From: Herbaspirillum sp. ST 5-3
GTDB lineage: Bacteria; Pseudomonadota; Gammaproteobacteria; Burkholderiales; Burkholderiaceae_D
Assembly: GCF_004804275.1 (NCBI RefSeq)
Contig: NZ_STGI01000001.1
Span: 434,001 to 498,000, forward strand
DNA length: 64,000 nucleotides
Direction: 5' to 3'
A program made the translations under genes and the position numbers. Each line of letters opens with the position of its first letter. The stretch's first letter is position 1. Positions 36,300-44,575 of this stretch are shown here, piece by piece. The notes under the pieces are model-generated. The model ran no database searches, was not told the DNA's origin, and saw only the letters and a list, made by a program, of their open reading frames with translations.

Positions 36300-36364
36300 C
36301 ACGGAAAACACGAAAGGAATGCGTCTCGGAAAAAGGTGCATTGCGTTTTTTCGTGTTTTCCGTG
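36300..36364. repeat. Inverted repeat between permease and LolA-like genes
   Basis: CACGGAAAACACGAAA (36300-36315) is repeated as its exact reverse complement TTTCGTGTTTTCCGTG (36349-36364), separated by 33 bp. A further partial copy (TTTCGTGGACA, ending at 36376) mirrors the TGTCCACG before the left arm. This AACACGAAA/TTTCGTGTT wording recalls dispersed extragenic repeats. It may form an intra-operon RNA hairpin. Confidence 0.65.
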
Positions 36365-36396
36365 CCTTTCGTGGACAACGCTTTTAATTCACGCCG

Positions 36397-37791
36397 TTAC
36401 ACATGGCGCAAGGCATCCACGATCACCATCTTCGAGGCGCGGTTGGCCGGCCACCATGCCGACACGATTGCCACCACGATCAGGCCAATCACGCTGCCGA
36501 GCATCAGGCCGTTTTCACCCCACACCCGCGTCTTGACGGGATACGCATAGACATAGCCGGGCGGCGTCCATGTCAGGCCGCTGTGGTTGATCAGCGCAGA
36601 CAGCAGCACCGCGATCGCCACGCCAAGGATGGAGCCGATCACGCCAAGCATCATCCCCTCGCACATGAACAGGCGCCGGATGCCGCCGCGCCGCTGGCCG
36701 ATGGCGCGCAGGGTACCGATTTCAACGGTGCGTTCAACCACCGCCATGCTCATGGTATTGCCGACCGTGAACAGCACGATCACGCCGATCAAGGTGGCGA
36801 TGAAACCGAACACGGAATTGAAGAACTGGATGGTCTGCCCGTAAATCGGCGCGAGCGTCTGGAAGGCCTGGACCTCCAGCGAGGTATCCTTGAAAGTGGT
36901 CGCCAGCAATTCTTCCAGCCGCGCCTTGGCTGCCGGCATCTGGCTGGTATGCTGCAACTGCAACTGGATCGCGGTGACCTGCGGCGCTTCGCTACCGTAA
37001 ATGAGTCGCTGCGCCTGCGACAGGTGCATGATCATGAAAACATCATCGGCCTCCTTCAAGCCCTGGTTCTCCGCCTTGACCACATTCAGTCGCGCGACAT
37101 TGGGTGCGCCATGCAGGTTGGCCGCCAGCATCTCGATAGTCGCTCCCTGTGCATCCGCTTGCGGTTCGCTCGGCTTTTCCATCGCGGAGAGCGCGGCGAT
37201 GTCGTCTGGCGCGCTCGGTCCCGTTGCCTCGCCGCGGGGCTCCGGTTGCCGGCAATCCGGCACCTTGAGCGGGCCGCACAGTTGCAGGATGCGCGCCACC
37301 CCGGTGCCGACCACCACTGCATCCGGCGCGGTGCCGGTCAGTGCCAGCGGACGCGCAAAGCTCATGCTGCCGTAATCATCCCAGGCCCGCATCTTGTTCT
37401 GGTCGTCGACCACAATGCCGCTGGCGAGCACCGTCTTGGAAACGCCGGCCGAGAAATTGCCGCCGATGCCGCTCAATTGCAGCTTGGGCGTGACCATGGT
37501 CAGCATGGGCGAAAGCACGGGATCGCGCTTTATCGTGTCGATGAGGCGCTGGTAATCGGGCAGACCATAGGCGGCGGGATTGCCGCTGCCGTAGAGGAAA
37601 TAGTCCTTGCGCTGGATCTGGAAATGGCCATGCAGCTGCACATAACCGGTTTGCATGGCCAGGATGACGTTGCGGCTGTAGCCGCCGAAAAGCAGTATCG
37701 CGACCAGGCCGACAATCATCGCCAGCAGCGTGGTGAGCGAGCGGCGGCGGTTGCGCAGCAGGTTGCGCAAGGCGAGCGAGAAGGTCTTCAT
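36397..37791 (-). CDS. ABC transporter permease (MacB/FtsX-LolC/E type)
   Basis: Membrane protein of 464 aa: one helix near residues 20-45, a large periplasmic domain of about 280 residues, and three helices in the C-terminal part, where VVERTVEIGTLRAIGQRRGG is the FtsX-domain signature. Such permeases do not import but use ATP hydrolysis for mechanical work on periplasmic substrates such as lipoproteins, peptides or lysins. The start overlaps the ATPase gene end by 4 bp (ATGA), so subunits are made together. Confidence 0.92.
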   Translation of the reverse strand: MKTFSLALRNLLRNRRRSLTTLLAMIVGLVAILLFGGYSRNVILAMQTGYVQLHGHFQIQRKDYFLYGSGNPAAYGLPDYQRLIDTIKRDPVLSPMLTMVTPKLQLSGIGGNFSAGVSKTVLASGIVVDDQNKMRAWDDYGSMSFARPLALTGTAPDAVVVGTGVARILQLCGPLKVPDCRQPEPRGEATGPSAPDDIAALSAMEKPSEPQADAQGATIEMLAANLHGAPNVARLNVVKAENQGLKEADDVFMIMHLSQAQRLIYGSEAPQVTAIQLQLQHTSQMPAAKARLEELLATTFKDTSLEVQAFQTLAPIYGQTIQFFNSVFGFIATLIGVIVLFTVGNTMSMAVVERTVEIGTLRAIGQRRGGIRRLFMCEGMMLGVIGSILGVAIAVLLSALINHSGLTWTPPGYVYAYPVKTRVWGENGLMLGSVIGLIVVAIVSAWWPANRASKMVIVDALRHV

Positions 37792-38489
37792 GCGCGCACC
37801 TCCCCGTTGCGGCGTTCGATGCCGGTAATGCGGCCGTCGCGGATGAATACCGCGTCGTCGGCCTCCGCGAGCACGTTCGGGTCATGTGACGAGAACACGA
37901 AGGACACGTGATGCTCACGCTGCATCTTGCGCATCAGGGCGATGATGGCCGCGCCGGTCTGGCTGTCGAGGTTGGCAGTCGGTTCATCGGCCAGCACCAG
38001 TTGCGGCTGGGTCGCCAGCGCGCGTGCAATCGCCACCCGCTGGCGCTGTCCGCCGGACAACTGGCCAGGGCGGTTGTTGGCGCGATCAGCAAGGCCCACC
38101 GCATCAAGCAGCGCGCGCACGCGCTCCCTGCGCTTGGCTGCGGGCATCTTTGCCAGCAGCAGCGGATACTCCACGTTCTCGTAGGCCGTCAATACCGGCA
38201 GCAGGTTGAAGTTCTGGAAGATGAAGCCGAGATGCTGCGCACGAAAATCCGACAAGGCGTCGTCGGACATGGACTTCACGTCCTGTCCTGCGACCAGGAT
38301 ATCGCCATGATCGGCCCGGTCGATGCAGCCGATCAGGTTGAGCAGCGTGGTCTTGCCGCTGCCGGATGCGCCCGAGATGACGGTAAAGCAGTTGGGGCGG
38401 ATTTCGAGGTTGATATCGCTTAATGCCGGAACATCGACCGCATCGAGATGATAGGTCTTGCCGACTTGTTTCAGGACGACAGGTTGCAT
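37788..38489 (-). CDS. ABC transporter ATP-binding protein (LolD/MacB type)
   Basis: Cytosolic ATPase of 233 aa. Walker A is GASGSGKTT (about residues 39-47), the Q loop is in [12 protein letters not shown], the signature is [15 protein letters not shown] and Walker B with D-loop is [13 protein letters not shown], the form characteristic of LolD/MacB proteins. The start is ATG 38489; the frame is open upstream but lacks similarity. First gene of the four-gene operon 38489-34257; a promoter is expected in the about 130 bp before it. Confidence 0.93.
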   Translation of the reverse strand: MQPVVLKQVGKTYHLDAVDVPALSDINLEIRPNCFTVISGASGSGKTTLLNLIGCIDRADHGDILVAGQDVKSMSDDALSDFRAQHLGFIFQNFNLLPVLTAYENVEYPLLLAKMPAAKRRERVRALLDAVGLADRANNRPGQLSGGQRQRVAIARALATQPQLVLADEPTANLDSQTGAAIIALMRKMQREHHVSFVFSSHDPNVLAEADDAVFIRDGRITGIERRNGEVRA

Positions 38490-38623
38490 GACGCTCTCGC
38501 AGGAATGGAAACGTTGCCAATATAGCCATTTCTGCGAGAACAGGCGACCCTTTTGCGACGAAATGCAAAAGGTGGCGATGAAACACGAAAAAAACCGCCC
38601 GAGGTGCGCCCCTTCCGCCGGCC

Positions 38624-39412
38624 TCAATAAGTTTCCATCACAGGCAGGTCGCGTCCGCGGGTGGTCGCCGGTCCGAAGCCATATACCACCACCGCCAGCG
38701 CGGCCAGGCACCAGACGATCAGCGCGCCCGAGGGCAGGTCGTACACCAGCGAAACGGCCAGGCCCGATGCATAGCCGGCGATGCCGACCGCATAAGCAAT
38801 CGGCAGTCGCCGTGCGAGCGGATAATTGCGCACCGCCAGTCCGGGAACGATGAGGCTGGCGAAGACCAGATAGACGCCCACCAGTTGCACCGAGATCGTG
38901 ACCGCCAGCGCGAACAGCAGATAGAACGCGAGCCGCCCCAGCCGATGGCGGAAGCGGAACACGGCAAAGGCAATGACGGCGGTCGCAATCGCCGGCACGA
39001 TCAGCTGGTCATAGCGCACCCACAGGATCTGCCCCGCCAGCAGGTCGCGCAGATGCTCGCCGCCGTGCGGGTTATGCGCGAGCAGCAGCAGACTGCCGGT
39101 GGCCGCGAGGATGAACACCACTCCGATCTGCGCCTCCTGCACCTCCGGCCAGCGCCGCTCGGTCCAGGTCAGCAGGAACGCGCCCAGCACTGCCGCCGCG
39201 CCGGCCGCAAGCTGCACGGCCCAGGCCTGTTCGAAGTCGGCCATGCCCGCGACGATCACGCCGAGCGCGGCGATCTGCGCGATCGCCAGATCGATGAACA
39301 CGATGCCGCGACGCAAGACCTGCGCGCCGAGCGGGACATGGGTGGCGAGTACCAGGGCGCCGGCGAGAAACGCCGGCCCGATGATGGACAAGTCCATGGC
39401 TTCGAAACTCAT
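38624..39412 (-). CDS. Metal ABC transporter permease (ZnuB/MntB family)
   Basis: Integral membrane protein of 262 aa with about eight helices. Family features are FIDLAIAQIAALGVIVA (the region read SHAxxPG in other members), LLAGQILWV and a long helix pair towards the C terminus (YLVFASLIVPGLAVRNY). The start at ATG 39412 overlaps the binding-protein stop by 4 bp. It is the last gene of the metal operon; no ATPase of the ZnuC type is adjacent, so that subunit must be encoded elsewhere or shared. Confidence 0.88.
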   Translation of the reverse strand: MSFEAMDLSIIGPAFLAGALVLATHVPLGAQVLRRGIVFIDLAIAQIAALGVIVAGMADFEQAWAVQLAAGAAAVLGAFLLTWTERRWPEVQEAQIGVVFILAATGSLLLLAHNPHGGEHLRDLLAGQILWVRYDQLIVPAIATAVIAFAVFRFRHRLGRLAFYLLFALAVTISVQLVGVYLVFASLIVPGLAVRNYPLARRLPIAYAVGIAGYASGLAVSLVYDLPSGALIVWCLAALAVVVYGFGPATTRGRDLPVMETY

Positions 39413-40314
39413 TTGGCTGCCTCCAGCAGACGCTGCACCGTATCGTCGAACAGGCTGAACAGGTCCTTCGCCGCATCGCTGCCGCCCACGGTAAAGGGCA
39501 GCATCACCGCCGGAATATGCGCATGCTCGGACAGCCATTGCGAGGCGCGCCCATCCTGATAAGCGGCGCGGATGACCATCTTTGCCGGCTGGCGTTGCAG
39601 CTGGTTGACCAGTTCCGACAAGTGCGCCGCGCTGGGCTCGACACCCGGCTTCGGTTCCAGCGTCGCCACTTCGCGCATGCCGAGCCAGTTCAGCAGATAG
39701 CTCATGTTCTTGTGGTGATCAACCACCGGCATGCCATTCAGGGGCGTCGCCTTCTGCTCCCACTTCTTCATGGCTGCGACCCAGCGGCCGGAGAAGTCCT
39801 TGTAGCGCGACTGGTAGTAGGCGGCATTGCCCGCATCGATCTCGCTCAGGCGCTTGACGAGAGCATCGGCCACCTTGGCGATATTGCGCGGGTCTTGCTG
39901 GATATGCGGATTGCCGGCGGCGTGCACGTCACCCTGGCTGCGGTCGACGCGGCTCGGCACTTCCAGACGCGGTACGAAGCTTCCGGCTTCGAAATAACCC
40001 GGCTGCCCCGGCACGATCCTGGCATTGCCGGATTGCTGCAGCAGGATCGGCAGCCAGCCGGCTTCCAGCTCCAGCCCGGTGCAGACCAGCAGGTCGGCAT
40101 TGCGTGCGCGCGCAATGAGGCTGGGCCGTGCTTCGATACGGTGCGGATCCTGCAGCGCGTTCGTCGCGCTCGAGACCTTCAGCTTGTCGCCGCCGATCTC
40201 CGTCGCCAGCGCGGCCCATTCAGGCTCGCAGGCGAGGACATTGAGCGCCGCATACGAGGGTGATGCCATCAGCGCCGCAAATGCGACGCTCAATCCAAAT
40301 AGAATTTTTTTCAT
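39409..40314 (-). CDS. Metal-binding periplasmic protein (ZnuA-like)
   Basis: Cluster A-I solute-binding protein of 301 aa with signal peptide (residues 1-22, ASPSYA). Candidate metal ligands are His in LQDPHRIEARPS, HIQQDPRN and VVDHHKNMSYLL, and the acidic residues near the C terminus. The central His-rich loop typical of ZnuA is short (GDVHAAGNPH). Zinc is the likelier metal because of the partner outer-membrane protein and missing Mn-type motif, but Mn or Fe cannot be excluded. Ten bp separate it from the upstream outer-membrane gene. Confidence 0.88.
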   Translation of the reverse strand: MKKILFGLSVAFAALMASPSYAALNVLACEPEWAALATEIGGDKLKVSSATNALQDPHRIEARPSLIARARNADLLVCTGLELEAGWLPILLQQSGNARIVPGQPGYFEAGSFVPRLEVPSRVDRSQGDVHAAGNPHIQQDPRNIAKVADALVKRLSEIDAGNAAYYQSRYKDFSGRWVAAMKKWEQKATPLNGMPVVDHHKNMSYLLNWLGMREVATLEPKPGVEPSAAHLSELVNQLQRQPAKMVIRAAYQDGRASQWLSEHAHIPAVMLPFTVGGSDAAKDLFSLFDDTVQRLLEAAK

Positions 40315-40323
40315 TCTTCACTC

Positions 40324-41736
40324 CTAGAAGTTATGTGCGCCATGCGCACCCAGGCTCATGATGTACTGGAGAAAAACCTGACGGTCCGTGACCTCGGGGC
40401 GGGACCGGTCGCGCGCGAACTGCAGGCGAAAGCGGCTGAACTCCGAAGGGGAGTAGTCGAACATAATGCTGGTGCGCGCGGGCTTGTACGAGGCCAGGCG
40501 CTGGAAATCCGCAGCGCTCATGGACCCGCTGCTCACCAGGCCGATGTCCGGCGTGCCGGCATTCAGCCGGTCATAGCGCAATCCCGTGCGCCAGGCCGGA
40601 CGGAACTGGTAGACGCCCTGCACATACCAACCGGATTGCGCCGATGCGTAAGCGCCTGCCGCCGTGCCGAAGGATTGCGCCAGCGTGTCGTAGGTCAAGG
40701 TGCCGTTTTCCTTGCGATGGAAGTATTCGCCCTGCAACTTGAAGTTGGTGTAAGTCGCGTTGCCGTTCGGCGCCCATTTGTAGACGCCATCGACGATCCA
40801 GGTGTTGGCATGGCCGCTGATGGCATTGGTCACACCGGTGCCGCTGCGGTCGATGTCCTCGTAGGTCCTGTCGCTTGCGCCGGTGCGCAGGTAGGACAGC
40901 CCGGCGCGCCAGCTCGCGCTCTCGCCGATGTCGTCGCCCACGTGCGCGAACAGCGCGGTCGAGCCGATGCCGTTCTTGTTGCGGTCGCTGCCGGGGAAGG
41001 CGGCTCCGCTCCCTGCCTCCATGCCGAGCTCAATGAAACGCTCGGTCGGCGCCAGCCATTTGAGCTGCAGCCCGTCGGGCTTGAACTGGCCGCCGAGGAA
41101 GGCCTGGTAAGCAAGCGGCGCGTCGACGAAATCCCATACATGCGCGTGCTGGTTGTTCAGATAACCGATCGAGGACAGGAAGCGCCCGCCTCGCAGGTTG
41201 ATGCCGCTGGACAAGGCTTTCGTTTCGAAGAAGGCTTCCTCGACGCTGGCCGTGTTATCGGGAGCAAGGGAAAAAGTCAGCTGTCCGGCGAAGCGCGGAT
41301 CGACGTTGGCGCGCAGCGTCAGCTCCGACTCGCCGAGATTGAAGCCGCGTTTGCCGGGACCGATTTCATCGCCACCCGGCACGAAACCCTGAATGCGAAA
41401 TTGCGTCGGGTCCTGCGACAGATTGGCATAGGTGCCGCCGAGGATGAGAGAGACTTCGGGATTGAAGGCACTGGCGCCGCCCGCGGTGGAAGCGGTTGTT
41501 GTTGTGGCTGTTGCCGGTGATGGTGCGGGCGCTGCCTGCGTGGCGGCGGTTTGTGTTTCGGCGGCTTGCAGACGTGCTTCGAGCGCGCGAATCCGCGCTT
41601 CGTATTCCTGCTTCATCTGCCGGATTTCATCGCGCATCTGCGCGAGCGCCTGGTCGTCGGCGGCAAACGCCGGCAAGGGCGATGCGGCCGCATAGACGGC
41701 AGCCAGCGCCGTCGTGAGAACGGATCGTTTCAACAT
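40324..41736 (-). CDS. Outer-membrane porin-like protein of the metal operon
   Basis: Exported protein of 470 aa. Signal peptide to about residue 25 (PLPAFA), then a coiled-coil segment (QALAQMRDEIRQMKQEYEA) of the type that trimerises in the periplasm, an Ala/Thr/Pro linker, and a barrel of about 370 residues ending in F (AHGAHNF). There is no TonB plug. Placed upstream of the metal-binding protein, it may let metal or a metal complex cross the outer membrane (inference). Confidence 0.82.
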   Translation of the reverse strand: MLKRSVLTTALAAVYAAASPLPAFAADDQALAQMRDEIRQMKQEYEARIRALEARLQAAETQTAATQAAPAPSPATATTTTASTAGGASAFNPEVSLILGGTYANLSQDPTQFRIQGFVPGGDEIGPGKRGFNLGESELTLRANVDPRFAGQLTFSLAPDNTASVEEAFFETKALSSGINLRGGRFLSSIGYLNNQHAHVWDFVDAPLAYQAFLGGQFKPDGLQLKWLAPTERFIELGMEAGSGAAFPGSDRNKNGIGSTALFAHVGDDIGESASWRAGLSYLRTGASDRTYEDIDRSGTGVTNAISGHANTWIVDGVYKWAPNGNATYTNFKLQGEYFHRKENGTLTYDTLAQSFGTAAGAYASAQSGWYVQGVYQFRPAWRTGLRYDRLNAGTPDIGLVSSGSMSAADFQRLASYKPARTSIMFDYSPSEFSRFRLQFARDRSRPEVTDRQVFLQYIMSLGAHGAHNF

Positions 41737-41807
41737 GGTATTTCCTGTTCGGGAAAATCGAAATCAGGCCGGCGCGCGTGGCGGCCGGCCGCAACGAGGA
41801 ATAGCAG

Positions 41808-41929
41808 CAGGCTGTTGAAAAACGTAGCGAGCGGGTCGAGATTGGGGCCGAGGAGCGCACGCGTACGACTGGTACGCAGAGCACCGCAGGCCCTAAAATC
41901 GGGCCGCGCAGTAGTTTTTCACCAGCCTG
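41808..41929. repeat. Short palindromic-ended element (122 bp)
   Basis: Ends CAGGCTGTTGAAAAAC (41808-41823) and GTTTTTCACCAGCCTG (41914-41929) are inverted copies with a single mismatch. The inside holds further small palindromes (GTACGACTGGTACG; CGGGCC/GGCCC). Size and structure suggest a non-autonomous mobile or extragenic repeat. The right end abuts the stop codon of the next gene. Confidence 0.65.
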
Positions 41930-42247
41930 CTAAACGAAGAGTGGCGGAGCGCGTGAATCGAATGCGCGAAGCGCGGCAGGCAGGGGTTTGACCAGCAGCA
42001 CGAAAGTGATCGTGTCGGCCGGCGCCGGAAGCGGATCGAGCTGAAGCGGGGAGCCGGTCAGGCCCGAACCGATGGAGGCAAAGGCAAGGCATTGCACGCA
42101 TTGCAATTCGGCCGGCAACTCCTTGTCCCTGGAACGGCTGGAAGAAGTATCCGAGGAGATGTGCGAGATCGCATGCGTGATCCCCAACTGCTGCGAAAGC
42201 AGCAGAAAGGCGAGCACGACACGAGCGAAGACGCGGCGGATTTTCAC
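41930..42247 (-). CDS. Small exported protein with Cys-x-x-Cys, first gene of the metal operon
   Basis: Protein of about 105 aa. From the GTG at 42247 it has a classic signal peptide (KIRRVFARVVLAFLLLSQQ ... THA), followed by a short domain with ELQCVQCLAFASIGSGL, which could bind a metal; DUF2946-like in layout. An ATG at 42307 would add 20 residues without spoiling the frame. It is followed by the 122-bp repeat and then the porin gene. Function unknown; a periplasmic metal chaperone is a guess from context. Confidence 0.55.
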   Translation of the reverse strand: MKIRRVFARVVLAFLLLSQQLGITHAISHISSDTSSSRSRDKELPAELQCVQCLAFASIGSGLTGSPLQLDPLPAPADTITFVLLVKPLPAALRAFDSRAPPLFV

Positions 42248-42327
42248 TTGGTCAGAACGGACAGGTGCAATACAGGATCCATTTGCCCTCGCGACGTGTT
42301 GTCGCATTGAAAATGGCGGATCGCCGG

Positions 42328-42333
42328 ATTATA
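42328..42333 (-). promoter_or_regulatory. Candidate -10 box and possible Zur half-site
   Basis: On the minus strand the sequence reads TTGTTATAATCC, giving a perfect TATAAT. TGTTATAAT also resembles half of a Zur box, in line with the metal operon downstream. No good -35 hexamer was seen, so activator dependence or a false match is possible. Confidence 0.35.
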
Positions 42334-42348
42334 ACAAGCTGCCCGCCC

Positions 42349-43275
42349 CTACGCGCGAAAGCTCTCATCGGATGCCGGCGAACCTGGCAGCGCCCCCTCC
42401 TCCCATTGGCGTGCGCGCAATTCTTCTGTGGTGCATCCTTCGCCCGCCGGCGCCCATCCCGGCGGCATGAAGACATGCCCGAAGAAAGCCCGCACGCTGC
42501 GCGCCGCAGCCAGATCCCGAACAAGCTTGATCCATTGAAAAAACTCGACCCGAAGCGGATTGTTGCTCGTCAGCGGCTGTACCAGTCCGTAACGGCAAGG
42601 CAATTCGTCTCGCTCCTTCACATAAGTGCCAAACAGTCGATCGAAGATCAGAAGAACACCACCATAGTTCGCATCGAGATAGGCTGGATTGGCGGCGTGA
42701 TGCACACGATGCGCGGACGGTGTGTTGACGATCCCCTCGAGCCAGCCGAGCTTTGGAATCCATGTCGCATGAATCCAGAACTGATACAGCAGGTTCAACG
42801 ACAAGGTGGCAAATACAATCCGGGGAGCGAATCCCAGCCAGATCAATGGCACGAAAAACAGTGCCGTGCCGGAAAACTTGCTCAGGATGCCGATGCGAAC
42901 TGCCGCGGACAGGTTGAGATCATTCGGAGAATGATGCACTGCGTGGTTGCACCAGAACCATCGGACGCGATGCGCAGCCCGGTGGTACCAGTAATAGAAA
43001 AATTCCTGACCAAGAAACAGCAGGAGGATCGCCAGCCATCCATCCAGATGGATCGTCGTCAGGCGGTGTTGAACAGCCCAGCGAATGGCAGGCGTGGCAA
43101 TCGAGAGCGGCAGCAGGATGTTGAGCGCAATGCGGACGATCAGGTCGAGTGCCGATACGCCGAATGCGCGCCAGTCGTAGCGACCGATACGCGACAGGAC
43201 AAACGCCTCGACGAGCGCAATGATGAGTACGACAGGCGTGGCAACGAACAGAAGAAACTTCTCAAGAGGCAGCAT
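42349..43275 (-). CDS. Sterol desaturase / fatty acid hydroxylase family protein
   Basis: Membrane di-iron enzyme of 308 aa with about four to five helices. The histidine clusters that bind iron are complete: WYHRAAHRVRWFW, NHAVHHSPND and SAHRVHHAANP. Such enzymes hydroxylate or desaturate lipids using O2. ATG at 43275. The end lies close to the metal-operon promoter, about 15 bp away, so transcription from this gene could interfere with that promoter or read into the operon. The substrate is unknown. Confidence 0.9.
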   Translation of the reverse strand: MLPLEKFLLFVATPVVLIIALVEAFVLSRIGRYDWRAFGVSALDLIVRIALNILLPLSIATPAIRWAVQHRLTTIHLDGWLAILLLFLGQEFFYYWYHRAAHRVRWFWCNHAVHHSPNDLNLSAAVRIGILSKFSGTALFFVPLIWLGFAPRIVFATLSLNLLYQFWIHATWIPKLGWLEGIVNTPSAHRVHHAANPAYLDANYGGVLLIFDRLFGTYVKERDELPCRYGLVQPLTSNNPLRVEFFQWIKLVRDLAAARSVRAFFGHVFMPPGWAPAGEGCTTEELRARQWEEGALPGSPASDESFRA

Positions 43276-43452
43276 GGCACGGACTCCGCGAATGAGATCG
43301 TGTGGAAAACTCTTGCCCTCTTTCAGTACGCTTTGCGCGCCGCATCACGATCGTGATGGAGGGCGCTGTATCCTGTCATGAGAAGGTTGCCGAAACAATA
43401 TCATATCCATGGGAGCCCGGATTCGAGCTCCATCCAAGCCACCACAGCGCTG

Positions 43453-44286
43453 TCACAGCGTCTGATCCATCTCCACCGACGGACAACTGTCGGGCGGTTG
43501 ATGCCGCACCACGCGCGCCGGCACTCCGGCCACGGTGCAATGCGGCGGTACGGCTTTCAGGACGACGCTGCCGGCGGCGACCTTGCTCATCATGCCGATT
43601 TCGATGTTGCCGAGGATCTTCGCGCCCGCGCCTATCATCACGCCGTAACGAATCTTCGGATGCCGGTCGCCGTGTTCCTTGCCGGTACCGCCGAGGGTGA
43701 CGTTCTGCAGGATGGAAACCTTATCTTCAACCACGGCGGTTTCACCGATCACGATGCCGGTGCCATGATCGAGCATCACGCCGCTGCCGATGCGCGCGGC
43801 CGGGTGAATATCGACGGCGAACACCGCCGATGCCTGGTTGGACAAGGCGAACGCGAGTTCGGATCGTCCGGCTTGCCAGAGCGCATGGGCAATGCGGTAA
43901 GTCTGCAGTGCATGAAAACCCTTCAGGTTGAGCAGCACATGCAGGGAATCCGGGCAGGCGGGATCGCGTTCTTTCACCGCCGCAAGGTCGGCGGCAATCT
44001 GCGAGATGATGGCCGGATGCGCGTGCAGGATGTCTTCCATCAGGGGGCGCAATGCCGTTTCCGGAAAATCCTCGCAGGCGAGACGGCGCGCCAGCACGGC
44101 CGCTACGATGGCGACCGGAGAGGCATGCGCGAGTACCAGTGCGTGCAGGCGCGCTTGCAGGATCGGTTCGCGCCGCACCAGGTCCTGCGCGGCGCGGTGC
44201 ATGTCGTGCCAGACGCCGTCTTCCTCGCGTGTCCCCGGCATTGCAGCCTGGTCAGGCTGTGCGACATCGGCTTCTGCTCTGTTCAT
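43453..44286 (-). CDS. cysE: Serine O-acetyltransferase
   Basis: First enzyme of cysteine synthesis, acetylating L-serine; 277 aa. The N-terminal helical domain is in residues 20-150 (LARRLACEDF, LKGFHALQTYRIAHAL) and the left-handed beta-helix follows with hexapeptide repeats and the catalytic stretch VMLDHGTGIVIGET. The C-terminal tail is longer than in short plant-type forms. ATG 44286 has GGAGAA upstream. A strong terminator and a 21-aa leader peptide with two adjacent cysteine codons lie in front, so expression is probably controlled by attenuation (inference). Confidence 0.93.
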   Translation of the reverse strand: MNRAEADVAQPDQAAMPGTREEDGVWHDMHRAAQDLVRREPILQARLHALVLAHASPVAIVAAVLARRLACEDFPETALRPLMEDILHAHPAIISQIAADLAAVKERDPACPDSLHVLLNLKGFHALQTYRIAHALWQAGRSELAFALSNQASAVFAVDIHPAARIGSGVMLDHGTGIVIGETAVVEDKVSILQNVTLGGTGKEHGDRHPKIRYGVMIGAGAKILGNIEIGMMSKVAAGSVVLKAVPPHCTVAGVPARVVRHQPPDSCPSVEMDQTL

Positions 44287-44322
44287 GATGGTTCTCCTGG
44301 TTGCGTTCATGCCCGCATAAAA

Positions 44323-44358
44323 CAAAATGGCCGCAGTTTTTACCTCACTGCGGCCATT
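44323..44358 (-). terminator. Intrinsic terminator in the cysE leader
   Basis: On the minus strand AATGGCCGCAGT pairs over 12 bp with ACTGCGGCCATT (44358-44347 and 44337-44326), with a 9-nt loop, followed by TTGTTTTATG. It ends about 35 bp before the cysE ATG and downstream of a Cys-rich leader peptide, the position of an attenuator. As the only gene downstream is cysE, ordinary end-of-gene termination is unlikely. Confidence 0.75.
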
Positions 44359-44382
44359 GGAATCTGACGAAAAACGCACGCG

Positions 44383-44448
44383 CTAGTCGGCAAGCCCCTC
44401 CGGCCGCCGGCGACAACAAATCAGGGTGGAAACAACTGGCTTGCTCAT
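44383..44448 (-). CDS. cysE leader peptide with tandem cysteine codons (21 aa)
   Basis: ATG 44448 to TAG 44383 encodes a 21-residue peptide starting MSKPVVST with LICCRRRP in the middle; the two cysteine codons are adjacent (TGT TGT) and are followed by three arginine codons. It ends 25 nt before the terminator stem. The GGCGGCC stretch over the arginine codons could pair with GGCCGC in the terminator 5-prime arm and so act as anti-terminator or pause element. The upstream Shine-Dalgarno match is weak. The arrangement fits cysteine-responsive attenuation but is untested. Confidence 0.6.
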   Translation of the reverse strand: MSKPVVSTLICCRRRPEGLAD

Positions 44449-44575
44449 GCGTCTAAACAAAAAGAAAATATGCTTATATGAAAACTGGTATTTGGCCATT
44501 AAAGCATATTTTGCGGATTTTGGCGCAAGCGCCGCGCAGTGCGATTTCGGCTGCACATCCCGCTTTTCAATCACC

